Shown one piece after another: positions 18,527-25,677 of a stretch of DNA of 64,000 bases. The first letter of the stretch is position 1, and each line of letters starts with the position of its first letter. The translations under genes and the position numbers were made by a program. Location of the stretch: assembly GCF_027706845.1 (NCBI RefSeq), contig NZ_JAQGCZ010000001.1:744001-808000 (forward strand). Reading direction: 5' to 3'. This DNA is from Mycolicibacterium sp. BiH015. Its GTDB lineage: Bacteria; Actinomycetota; Actinomycetes; Mycobacteriales; Mycobacteriaceae. The notes under the pieces are model-generated. The model was given only the letters and a program-made list of their open reading frames with translations. It ran no database searches and was not told the origin of the DNA.

Positions 18527-19693
18527 ATGGGTCGACACAGCGTGTCGTATATCGCGGCACAGCAATCTGATTCGACGGGTTCGTCAAAAATCGGATCCTC
18601 CGCTGGATACGTAGGCCGGGTCGGACTGCTTGCCGTCGCCCTGGGTATCGGCGCCGCCGTCGCCGGCGGCTCTGCGATTGCCAGTGCCGAGCCCGCCGCG
18701 AGCTCCGAAGCGAGCTCGGCGCAGTCGGCGGACCATTCCCGCACCACCAAGAGCTCGTCCACGCGTCCGTCCCGCGACACTGCCGACGACGAATCCGAAA
18801 CAAGGACCGACACCGACCCAGGGGCCGACGACCCCGGCTCGACGCCGCCGTCATCCCTTGACGGTGTTCGACGTGGCGGTGATCGCGACGACCGCGATGG
18901 CGCCGAACCTGACACGGACATCGAAGCCGAGGAGGCCGCAGACGAGGAAGCACCCTCCGCCGACGACGAAACCTCCACGGAGTACGGCGACATCGGCAAG
19001 TGGATGCTCGATTCGAGCGGCGACATCGCCGACTACGGCGGCTTGCCCTACCAGGGCAGGACGGTGCTCGAAGCGATCAACGTCGTCATCGTCGATCCGA
19101 CATCGAGGTCTTCCCTCGAGGCCACCTGGCGACTCAACGCCGCCATGCGCCGCGCCGGATTCCCACCCCGCCTCATACACAGCACCGGATTCCGTGGACT
19201 CATCGACGGCGAGCGCTATCGTCAACAGCCGCGTGGCCTTCTGGTGGGCTACTCGGACGACTTTTTCCTGCTGCCCAACAACCACGGCCGGATCTTCGGG
19301 CCCGACCCCGTCGAGACTGCGACCGGATACGTCTGGAGCGGCTCGTTCAGCACCGAGGAGTTCGTCTTCTATCAGGGGCTGCCCCGCCACGGCTATATCT
19401 CGTCGAACGCGGCCCGTGACGCCCTTGCCGCGCAGCTGATCGCGAGCGGACGGGCGACATCGGGCGGGATGGTCTCGCTGGACAACGCATACAACACCGC
19501 CACCACGACGACCGGCGATCACGACGGCTTCGCCGTGGTGGTCACACTGAACGGACTGCGCGCGGCCACTGCCGCGAGGGACGCCGCGGCGCTCGTCGCG
19601 CGCCGAGCGGGCACTTCACGCACGTGCGTGGACGCCGACGTTTCCGCCGCCTCGCCGGCGCTGTCGTGTGGAACGGCCGTCGCGCCCCGGTAG
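18527..19693 (+). CDS. Exported protein with MGRHS-type leader and acidic linker
   Basis: 388 residues. The N-terminus (MGRHSVSYIAAQQ, then YVGRVGLLAVALGIGAAVAGG) is the leader seen on many mycobacterial exported proteins, with a probable cut after ASAEP. Residues ~60-140 are a low-complexity Ser/Thr/Asp/Glu linker. The rest (YGDIGKWMLDSSGDIADYGG onward) is a folded-looking domain I do not recognise, with LLVGYSDDFFLLPNNHGRIFG and a C-terminal pair of Cys (RTCVDAD, ALSCGTA). Cell-wall or secreted; function unknown. Confidence 0.65.
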   Translation: MGRHSVSYIAAQQSDSTGSSKIGSSAGYVGRVGLLAVALGIGAAVAGGSAIASAEPAASSEASSAQSADHSRTTKSSSTRPSRDTADDESETRTDTDPGADDPGSTPPSSLDGVRRGGDRDDRDGAEPDTDIEAEEAADEEAPSADDETSTEYGDIGKWMLDSSGDIADYGGLPYQGRTVLEAINVVIVDPTSRSSLEATWRLNAAMRRAGFPPRLIHSTGFRGLIDGERYRQQPRGLLVGYSDDFFLLPNNHGRIFGPDPVETATGYVWSGSFSTEEFVFYQGLPRHGYISSNAARDALAAQLIASGRATSGGMVSLDNAYNTATTTTGDHDGFAVVVTLNGLRAATAARDAAALVARRAGTSRTCVDADVSAASPALSCGTAVAPR

Positions 19694-19812
19694 AGATCCA
19701 CGTTCGAGCAATTCACGCAGTGTTGCTTCACCTCCGAGATGGTCGGCGGCCTGCAGGGTGCTGACCGCACCCGTTGCCACCCGATCGACCATGCCGAAAT
19801 TCGACGGTGGTG

Positions 19813-19818
19813 TAGATT
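19813..19818 (+). promoter_or_regulatory. -10 box TAGATT of the operon leader
   Basis: TAGATT followed by eight bases and ATG 19827. It would start a transcript with a ~185-base leader before the E1-alpha gene. Confidence 0.35.
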
Positions 19819-19826
19819 ACAGGTCC

Positions 19827-19850
19827 ATGAGTTTGCAAACGAATTGCTGA
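19827..19850 (+). CDS. Possible leaderless upstream ORF, MSLQTNC
   Basis: Seven codons ending Cys-stop, starting where a transcript from TAGATT would begin. Mycobacteria have leaderless upstream ORFs, some with terminal Cys codons that sense cysteine supply, but those usually carry Cys runs; here there is one. Weak. Confidence 0.2.
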   Translation: MSLQTNC

Positions 19851-19927
19851 CTCTTCCTTTGCGTTACGCGACTGACCGACTGGCAAATTGAATATCGCGG
19901 GCTGACCGCCGAGCTTCGGAGGCGACC

Positions 19928-20014
19928 ATGTCAATGGTTGGCACAAACGTGACTTCGCCTTGCCCGAAAAAGCACCCCGTCGCGCATGAACCGAGCGTGG
20001 TGGGCACAACGTGA
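19928..20014 (+). CDS. 28-residue ORF translationally coupled to E1-alpha
   Basis: ATG 19928 lies five bases after a perfect GGAGG (19918-19922), the best ribosome-binding site in the operon. The peptide is MSMVGTNVTSPCPKKHPVAH followed by EPSVVGTT, with one Cys and no membrane segment. Its TGA overlaps the E1-alpha GTG as GTGA, the same 4-base coupling seen between later genes of the operon. It could be a real small protein, a leader peptide, or a device to couple translation of a start without its own Shine-Dalgarno. I do not recognise it. Confidence 0.4.
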   Translation: MSMVGTNVTSPCPKKHPVAHEPSVVGTT

Positions 20015-20958
20015 ACGGACTCTCGCGCAGCGTTGTCGAGCACCATGACCAGAGTTCAGCGCCGCTGTCAGCAAACGAGATTGACGCCGACACCCGGCGC
20101 CTGATGCTTCGCCACATGATCGTCACGCGCGCGGTGGACGACGAAGCCGGCCGGCTGCAGAATCAGGGCTCGGTCGATCTGTGGCTCTCCTGCCGCGGGC
20201 AGGAAGCGGCTCAGGTCGGTTCCGCAATGGCGCTGGCCGACACTGCCACCATTTTCCCCAGCTATCGAGAACACGCCGTCGCCATCGCCCGGGGCATCGA
20301 CGGGGTCGACGTCGTCGCGCAATGGGCCGGCCGCACGTTCTGCGGATGGAAGCCGCGAGAGCACAGGTTCTTTCCCTACACGCTCGTCGTGGGCGCCCAG
20401 ACCCTGCACGCCGTGGGCTATGCCCTCGGACAGCGACTCCAGGGCTCGACCGAACCCGTCGCGGTCTACTTCGGCGATGGTGCCACCAGCGAGGGAGATG
20501 TCTCCGAGGCCATGAACCTCGCCGCCGTCGAATCCGCCCCGGTGCTCTTCATCTGCCAGAACAACGGCTGGGCCATCTCCAAACCCAGCCGCGACCAGAT
20601 GCTGACCGGCATTTCCACGCGTGCCAACGGGTTCGGCATCAAGTCCTGGTCTGTGGACGCCACCGAACCCGACAGCACCTACGTGCACTGCGTCGAGGCG
20701 TGGCGCCATGTGCAGGCCACGGGATCGCCGGGTCTGATCGAACTGCGCACCATCCGCACAGCGGGGCACAGCAGTTCCGACGCCCACACGCTGTATCGCG
20801 ATCGCGACGAGATCGCCGCCGCGGCGGCCGACGATCAGGTCGCCCGCTACCGGCAACTGCTGTACAGCGAGGGCGTTGTCGACGATTCCTGGTTGGAGCG
20901 CACCGACACTGAGGCGATGGCTGCCGGGCAACGCCTGATCGAGGCGCTCGGGAAATGA
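20011..20958 (+). CDS. 2-oxo acid dehydrogenase E1 component, alpha subunit
   Basis: 315 residues, similar to PDH/BCKDH E1-alpha. The thiamine diphosphate motif is GDG (155-157) with the paired NN (184-185); FPSYREHAVAIARG and FPYTLVVGAQTLHAVG are conserved substrate/subunit regions. Together with E1-beta it decarboxylates a 2-oxo acid and transfers the acyl group to a lipoyl arm. The GTG at 20011 has no Shine-Dalgarno of its own and overlaps the small upstream ORF. First large gene of a six-gene operon. Which oxo acid is used cannot be read. Confidence 0.88.
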   Translation: MNGLSRSVVEHHDQSSAPLSANEIDADTRRLMLRHMIVTRAVDDEAGRLQNQGSVDLWLSCRGQEAAQVGSAMALADTATIFPSYREHAVAIARGIDGVDVVAQWAGRTFCGWKPREHRFFPYTLVVGAQTLHAVGYALGQRLQGSTEPVAVYFGDGATSEGDVSEAMNLAAVESAPVLFICQNNGWAISKPSRDQMLTGISTRANGFGIKSWSVDATEPDSTYVHCVEAWRHVQATGSPGLIELRTIRTAGHSSSDAHTLYRDRDEIAAAAADDQVARYRQLLYSEGVVDDSWLERTDTEAMAAGQRLIEALGK

Positions 20959-21944
20959 CCAGCACCCGCACCGCCAGCCTGGCGGACTCGCTCAACGGCG
21001 CGCTGCACCGGTTGATGGACGACGACAGCTCGGTCGTACTGATCGGGCAGGATATCGGTGCCCTGGGAGGCGTTTTCCGCGTCACGCGCGGTCTGCAGGA
21101 ACGCTTCGGCCGCAACCGCGTTCGCGACGCTGTGCTCGCCGAGTCCTCCATCGTCGGACAGGCCATCGGAATGGCGATGAGCGGGCTCAAGCCCATCTGC
21201 GAGATCCAGTTCGAGGGCTTCGTCTACCCCGCCATGAATCAGATCGTCACCCAGGCGGCGCGCATCCCAGCCCGATGGAACGACGACATGCCGCTGCACC
21301 TGGTGATACGGATCCCGGTCGGCGGCGGGATCAGGGCTGTCGAGCATCACAGCGAATCCAACGAGGCACTCTTCGCACACTCGCCGGGACTGCACGTCGC
21401 CTACCCATCACATCCCGACGACGCTGCCGACATGCTCTCGTACGCCGTCGATCTCGGAACACCCGTGGTCTTCTTCGAACCCAAGCGCCTGTACTGGAAC
21501 CGCCGCCTCCAGCCCCGCGAGACCCCGCAGGCCAGTTCCCCCGAGGGCGCACGCCTGGTGCGCCGTGGCGGCAGCAATCCCGACATCACCGTCGCCGGAT
21601 ACGGAGCAATGCTGGATGACGTGCTGCGCGCCGCCCAGGTTCTCGAGGGCTCGATCGACGTCGAGGTCGTCGACCTGCGATGGATAGCACCGATGGACAC
21701 CGGCACGGTGATCGAATCGGTCGCGCGGACCGGGCGCCTCCTCGTCGTACACGAAGCGATCGAATTCTGCGGTGTGGGAGCAGAACTCGTAGCCGCCGTG
21801 ACCGAGCGGGCATGGGATACGCTGCGGACGCCGCCACGGCGGCTGGCGCCGGAGCGGAGGACCTACCCGCCCGCCCATTTCGAGAAGGACTACCTCATCG
21901 ATGTCGCCGGCATCGTGAGGGCGATCGAGGAGACGTGCAGGTGA
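20955..21944 (+). CDS. 2-oxo acid dehydrogenase E1 component, beta subunit
   Basis: 329 residues. Typical E1-beta features: GQDIGALGGVFRVT, ESSIVGQAIGMAMSGLKPICEIQF (residues ~60-85), a PVVFFEPKRLYW stretch, and C-terminal DLRWIAPMDTGTVIESV with HEAIEFCGVGAE. It completes the heterotetramer with E1-alpha. The start overlaps the E1-alpha stop as ATGA and its own stop overlaps the lipoyl gene as GTGA, so the three should be made in balance. Confidence 0.88.
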   Translation: MTSTRTASLADSLNGALHRLMDDDSSVVLIGQDIGALGGVFRVTRGLQERFGRNRVRDAVLAESSIVGQAIGMAMSGLKPICEIQFEGFVYPAMNQIVTQAARIPARWNDDMPLHLVIRIPVGGGIRAVEHHSESNEALFAHSPGLHVAYPSHPDDAADMLSYAVDLGTPVVFFEPKRLYWNRRLQPRETPQASSPEGARLVRRGGSNPDITVAGYGAMLDDVLRAAQVLEGSIDVEVVDLRWIAPMDTGTVIESVARTGRLLVVHEAIEFCGVGAELVAAVTERAWDTLRTPPRRLAPERRTYPPAHFEKDYLIDVAGIVRAIEETCR

Positions 21945-22183
21945 GCGACAGCATCGACATCCTCGTTCCGGAATTCGGTCACGGGCTGACGGAGGCGCTC
22001 GTCATCGAATGGCTTGTCACAGTGGGGGACAAAGTCGAGCGCGGTGACGTCGTCGCCGTCCTCGAGACCGACAAGAGCAGTGTCGACTTGTTGGCCGAGA
22101 AGCCGGGCACGGTGGCCGAAATCGTCGTCGCAGCCCGGTCGATCACGACTTCCGGTTCCGTGTTGTACAGGCTCCACGAGTGA
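21941..22183 (+). CDS. Free-standing lipoyl carrier domain protein
   Basis: 80 residues that are only a biotinyl/lipoyl domain: EFGHGLTEALVIEWLVTVGD, the lipoylation hairpin LETDKSSVDL with Lys45, then AEKPGTVAEI. Normal E2 proteins continue with a subunit-binding and a ~230-residue acyltransferase domain (HxxxD); here the frame stops after the carrier. It therefore can accept an acyl group from E1 but cannot pass it to CoA by itself. GTG 21941 overlaps the E1-beta stop by four bases. No E3 gene is nearby, so re-oxidation of the arm would use a housekeeping lipoamide dehydrogenase if required. Confidence 0.85.
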   Translation: MSDSIDILVPEFGHGLTEALVIEWLVTVGDKVERGDVVAVLETDKSSVDLLAEKPGTVAEIVVAARSITTSGSVLYRLHE

Positions 22184-22199
22184 TCTGAAAGGCGAAACA

Positions 22200-22448
22200 A
22201 TGCCATCCATCGACGAACGCATGAACCCGATCGTGCTGAAGTTCGTGCGCCGCCGGGTGCCCGATGCCGAGGTCTCCGACTTCGACAAGGCGATCTGGGA
22301 TCTGGACCTCGACTCGCTCGACATCGCCGAGATGGTCGAGATGCTCGAACAGGAGTTCAGCGTGGACGCCGACCTCGAAAAGGTCGACGACTGCACCAGT
22401 CCCGCTCAGATCAAGGACTACTTCCGGGCACTGATCGGGACCGAATGA
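22200..22448 (+). CDS. Acyl carrier protein
   Basis: 82 residues, standard ACP length. The phosphopantetheine attachment site is LDLDSLDIAEMVE with Ser39, helix II continues EMLEQEFSVDADLE. The ATG at 22200 has a GAAAGG-type site just upstream and is 16 bases after the lipoyl gene. It is a dedicated carrier, separate from the housekeeping AcpM, and overlaps the KAS III start by four bases (ATGA). Confidence 0.9.
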   Translation: MPSIDERMNPIVLKFVRRRVPDAEVSDFDKAIWDLDLDSLDIAEMVEMLEQEFSVDADLEKVDDCTSPAQIKDYFRALIGTE

Positions 22449-23380
22449 GCGCTGGGATCGTCGACATCGCCACGGCGACAACCGGAGAGCACATCCCGAA
22501 CTCGTTCTTCGACTCGATCGGGCTGACCGACGAATGGATCCGCAGGCGCACGGGCGTGGGTGCGCGCTGGTGGATGGACGACTCCGACGAGCTCGACGAC
22601 GTCGCGGCACGCGTCTGCGCACCGCTGGTGCAACGACACCGCGACCGTGTCACGTTCTCGGCACTGATCGTCGTCAGCAGTTCTGCCGGCGGGGCGGTGC
22701 CAGGTATCGCGCAGAGTGTCGCGACGAAGTCCGGCCTACCGACCGACGTCTTGGCGTTCGATATGAGCGCTGCCTGTAGCGGTTTCGTCTACGGCCTGAT
22801 CAATGCGCTGTCGCTGTGCGAGTCGGGCGGCGGGGCGGTGATCGTGTGTTGCGTGGAGGCGATGTCGCGGATGCTCGACAAGACCGACCGCAACACCGGT
22901 CCCCTGTTCGGCGACGGGGCTGCCGCCGTCGTCATCGAGCCCCGGGCGGAGTTCCGAAAGCACCAGTGGCACGCCGGATGTGACGGTGAAGGTGCGGATC
23001 TGATGCGCGGCCAGCTGGGCAAGGGCATTGCGCTCGATGGGATGCGGGTCTACCACCGTGCTGTCCGGACGATGTCCGACACCGTGAATCGCCTGCTGGA
23101 CAACGACATCAAGCCCTCGATCCTGATCGGCCACCAGGCCAATTCCCGGATATTGGAGCGCCTACAGGAAATCGACACCGGTGGTGCCGTGTTCGTCGAC
23201 CGCGTCGAGAACTTCGGCAACACGTCGTCGGCATCGATCCCCCTCGCACTCGGGGCATGTGTCGCCGAGAACTCGATCCCGTTGTCGGGCAGGGCGATGC
23301 TGGTCGCCTACGGCTCGGGCGAGGCGTGGGGCGGGGTGGCTGTCGACTACGACCTCACCGACACCGCAGATGCCGGATAG
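22445..23380 (+). CDS. 3-oxoacyl-ACP synthase III (KAS III/FabH-like)
   Basis: 311 residues of the thiolase superfamily with a full KAS III triad: Cys111 (DMSAACSGF), His230 (LIGHQANSRIL) and Asn259 (ENFGNTSSAS). WIRRRTGVGARWW corresponds to the CoA/ACP-contact WxxxRTG motif of FabH. It would take a starter acyl group and condense it with an ACP-bound extender, or simply transfer acyl groups. In this operon the starter could come from the E1/lipoyl pair and the partner from the adjacent ACP; that flow is inference. Confidence 0.88.
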   Translation: MSAGIVDIATATTGEHIPNSFFDSIGLTDEWIRRRTGVGARWWMDDSDELDDVAARVCAPLVQRHRDRVTFSALIVVSSSAGGAVPGIAQSVATKSGLPTDVLAFDMSAACSGFVYGLINALSLCESGGGAVIVCCVEAMSRMLDKTDRNTGPLFGDGAAAVVIEPRAEFRKHQWHAGCDGEGADLMRGQLGKGIALDGMRVYHRAVRTMSDTVNRLLDNDIKPSILIGHQANSRILERLQEIDTGGAVFVDRVENFGNTSSASIPLALGACVAENSIPLSGRAMLVAYGSGEAWGGVAVDYDLTDTADAG

Positions 23381-24098
23381 TCCACAGACGGTCCTTGTCA
23401 CAGGGGCCTCACGCGGGGTCGGTGCCGAGGTCGCGGTGCGACTCGCCGGCCCCGGCCGCCACATCGTCGTGAACTATCGCGAAAAGGCCCGCCGCGCAGC
23501 CGAGGTCGTCGAGCGCATCATCGCTGCCGGGGGCAGCGCCGTGTCCGTGGGGGCGGATCTGTGCGACCAACACGCCGTTACGGCAATGCTTTCCACCATC
23601 GAACGGCTGGATGTTCTGGTGCTCAACGCTTCCGGGGGCATGGAACGCGGAGCCGACCCCGGCTATGCCATGCAGATCAACCGGGATGCCCAGGCGGCGC
23701 TGGCCCGACGGGCGCTCGAGGTGATGCCTGCCGGCGGACGCATCGTCTTCGTCACCAGCCATCAGGCGCACTTCCACGACACCAAGCCGGTGCCCGCGGA
23801 GTACGAGGCGGTCGCGGCGAGCAAGCATGCGGGTGAACGCGCACTGAAGAACATGCGGGCGGTCCTCGAGCGGCACGGGGTGGAGTTGGTGGTGGTGTCG
23901 GGTGACATGATCGAGGGCACCTTCGTAGTGCGCCTGCTGGAGCGCTCCAACCCCGACGCCGTGGCACGACGCCGGGCCGCAGGCCCGCTACCGACCATCG
24001 AGGAGTTCGCCGCGGCGATCGTCGAATCCGTGGACGCCCCTGGCCTGGACGGACACACGGTCTACGTCGGCGGCGCCGACTACCTGGGAAGGGTCTGA
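23370..24098 (+). CDS. SDR-fold protein with displaced catalytic Tyr
   Basis: 242 residues. The cofactor loop is TGASRGVG (residues 11-18), the NAG motif is NASGG and the serine is in VTSHQAHF. The active-site helix reads YEAVAASKHAGE: the expected Tyr of YxxxK is Val, and the only nearby Tyr is seven residues before the Lys. It may reduce a 3-oxoacyl-ACP product by altered chemistry or be non-catalytic. The ATG at 23370 overlaps the KAS III end by 11 bases; last gene of the operon. Confidence 0.75.
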   Translation: MPDSPQTVLVTGASRGVGAEVAVRLAGPGRHIVVNYREKARRAAEVVERIIAAGGSAVSVGADLCDQHAVTAMLSTIERLDVLVLNASGGMERGADPGYAMQINRDAQAALARRALEVMPAGGRIVFVTSHQAHFHDTKPVPAEYEAVAASKHAGERALKNMRAVLERHGVELVVVSGDMIEGTFVVRLLERSNPDAVARRRAAGPLPTIEEFAAAIVESVDAPGLDGHTVYVGGADYLGRV

Positions 24099-24173
24099 CG
24101 TTTCAAAATCCCGACGTTCAGGTATCCACCCCGGGTGGCTCGACTTCGAGCCGAACCTGCGGAAGGAACGCAC

Positions 24174-24347
24174 ATGGGTGCCGACGACAAGGCAAGCAAC
24201 AAGATCGACGACCTCGGCGGCAAGGCCAAGGAGGGTCTCGGCAAGCTCACCGGAGACAAGAGCACCGAGAACGAGGGCAAGTTCGACCAGGCCAAGTCCA
24301 GCCTCAAAGATGCCGGCGAGAAGGTCAAGGACGCTTTCAAGAACTAG
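24174..24347 (+). CDS. CsbD family stress protein
   Basis: 57 residues, hydrophilic and Lys/Asp/Gly-rich (KIDDLGGKAKEGLGKLTGDKS, split), the pattern of CsbD-like small proteins induced by general stress. The ATG at 24174 follows GGAAGGA. It stands alone between the biosynthetic operon and a strong terminator. Biochemical role unknown. Confidence 0.85.
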   Translation: MGADDKASNKIDDLGGKAKEGLGKLTGDKSTENEGKFDQAKSSLKDAGEKVKDAFKN

Positions 24348-24356
24348 CTGTCAGGA

Positions 24357-24393
24357 AAAGCCCCGCACCTGCATCGCAGGCTGCGGGGCTTTT
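24357..24393 (+). terminator. Rho-independent terminator after csbD-like gene
   Basis: GCCCCGCA (24360-24367) pairs with TGCGGGGC (24382-24389), the inner CCTGC/GCAGG also pairs, and TTTT follows; AAAA on the other side would let it work for the opposing tRNA transcript too. Confidence 0.8.
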
Positions 24394-24397
24394 CGTA

Positions 24398-24488
24398 TGG
24401 CGGTGGCGGAGGGATTTGAACCCTCGGACGGGGGTTACCCGTCACACGCTTTCGAGGCGTGCTCCTTAGGCCGCTCGGACACGCCACC
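24398..24488 (-). tRNA. tRNA-Ser(CGA)
   Basis: 91 bases including an encoded CCA. Acceptor GGTGGCG/CGCCACC, anticodon stem CACGC/GCGTG with loop CTCGAAA (anticodon CGA), a long variable arm (GACGGG...CCCGTC) and the T loop GGTTCAAATCC. Confidence 0.95.
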
Positions 24489-24616
24489 GTGTGGCAGCTT
24501 ACCGATGGACTCGTCGTGGACCAAAACGCCGCCGGCCTTCGACGAGCGCGCGCAAAATGCCGGGCCCGCGCGGCGCGTCGGCGTACAGACCCGCGCGCTC
24601 GCGGTGCGAGTGGGCG

Positions 24617-25072
24617 TCAACCAAAACGCTGGCGGGCGAAGAACTCCTCCAGCGGCGCCGCACACTCGGCTTCCAGCACTCCCCCGCGCACCTGCGGCCG
24701 ATGGGTGAGCCGACGATCGCGCACCACATCCCACAGCGAGCCGACCGCGCCCGTCTTCGGTTCCCACGCGCCGAACACGACCCGCCCGATCCGGGCCATC
24801 ACCAGCGCCCCCGCGCACATCGTGCAAGGTTCGACCGTCACCGCCAGCGTCGCGCCTTCCAACCGCCAACCGTCACCGAGCGCCAGCGCCGCGGCGCGCA
24901 ACGCCAGGATTTCCGCGTGCGCGGTCGGATCGCCCAGCTCTTCGCGGGCATTCGCCGCGCGCGCCAGCTCCGTGCCGTCCGCCGCGACGACGACCGCACC
25001 GATCGGCACATCGCGTGGTCCTGCCCTACGGGCGGCCTCCAGCGCCGAACGGATCAGGTCTTCGTCGGTCAA
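24617..25072 (-). CDS. tadA: tRNA-specific adenosine deaminase
   Basis: 151 residues. Zinc-dependent deaminase motifs HAE (in DPTAHAEILALR) and PCTMC (in VTVEPCTMCAGAL) are intact. TadA makes inosine at position 34 of tRNA-Arg(ACG), which is itself encoded at 49.2 kb here. The start is a TTG at 25072 with GGAG close before it; no ATG/GTG in frame fits, since a longer frame would run into the partner gene that ends at 25095. Order tadA/partner/tyrA matches M. tuberculosis Rv3752c-Rv3754. Confidence 0.92.
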   Translation of the reverse strand: MTDEDLIRSALEAARRAGPRDVPIGAVVVAADGTELARAANAREELGDPTAHAEILALRAAALALGDGWRLEGATLAVTVEPCTMCAGALVMARIGRVVFGAWEPKTGAVGSLWDVVRDRRLTHRPQVRGGVLEAECAAPLEEFFARQRFG

Positions 25073-25094
25073 CGGCTCCGGCCCGATCGCCGGT

Positions 25095-25619
25095 TCACCG
25101 GCCCAGACGCTCGAGCACCGCCGAGAGCTCGTCTGCGAAACCCATCTCACGCGCGATCCGGCCCACCTGCTCGTCGGCGTAGAGGTCGTCGCTCTCGTCG
25201 AGGATCACCCCGAGCACCGCCTCGGGCAGTCCGATGTCGGAGAGCACGCCGAGGTCCCCCTCCTCGAAGGGGTCACACCGCTCGAGCTCCTCCTCGTCGA
25301 TGTCGGCGTCGAGCTTCTCCAGCACCTCGGCCGCGATGTCGTAGTCGAGTGCCGCAGTGGCGTCCGACAAGAGCAGCCGAGCCCCGGACGGAGCGGGCCG
25401 CACGATCACGAAAAACTCGTCGTCGATGTCGAGTATGCCGAAAACCGCTCCGGCGCTTCGCAATTCACGCAGTTCCGTCTCGGCGGCCGTGAGGCTGGTG
25501 AGGGCGGCAGGCCGCATCGCGCTGCAGCGCCACTTGCCGTCCTCCCGGACGACGGCCACGCCGAAGCCGTCCGGAACGTCGGTTGCCCGCTCCTGCTTCT
25601 GTGCACTGTGCGCTCCCAT
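25095..25619 (-). CDS. TadA-associated actinobacterial protein (Rv3753c-like)
   Basis: 174 residues, acidic in the second half (DADIDEEELERCDPFEEGDLG). GFGVAVVREDGKWRCSAM and DEFFVIVRPAPSGARLLLSDA are conserved in the family annotated as tRNA adenosine deaminase-associated protein. It lies 22 bases upstream of tadA in the same direction, so the two are probably co-transcribed. No catalytic motif; role unproven. Confidence 0.8.
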   Translation of the reverse strand: MGAHSAQKQERATDVPDGFGVAVVREDGKWRCSAMRPAALTSLTAAETELRELRSAGAVFGILDIDDEFFVIVRPAPSGARLLLSDATAALDYDIAAEVLEKLDADIDEEELERCDPFEEGDLGVLSDIGLPEAVLGVILDESDDLYADEQVGRIAREMGFADELSAVLERLGR

Positions 25620-25665
25620 AGGCGCTAACGGTAGTCCCCTACCTGGGGCTTTGCCAGCACGCTCG

Positions 25666-25671
25666 TAGGCT
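25666..25671 (+). promoter_or_regulatory. -10 box TAGGCT for leaderless tyrA
   Basis: TAGGCT, six bases, then GTG 25678, with no Shine-Dalgarno. Confidence 0.4.
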
Positions 25672-25677
25672 GGGCAC

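Larger units (their letters stand above)
19694..19927. other. Leader region of the E1/lipoyl/ACP operon
   Basis: No full-size gene. It holds a -10-like box (19813-19818), a possible leaderless 7-codon ORF (19827-19850) containing the perfect palindrome GTTTGCAAAC (19831-19840), and then GGAGG (19918-19922) serving a short ORF. The first ~110 bases show nothing recognisable. Confidence 0.5.

Noticed and set aside
20011..22183. Ordinary pyruvate or branched-chain dehydrogenase operon
   Set aside because: The third gene stops after the lipoyl domain, no E2 core or E3 follows, and ACP and KAS III genes take their place.
24357..24393. Hairpin after the csbD-like gene as a riboswitch or small RNA
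   Set aside because: Symmetric GC stem followed by a T run and located just past a stop codon; a terminator explains it.
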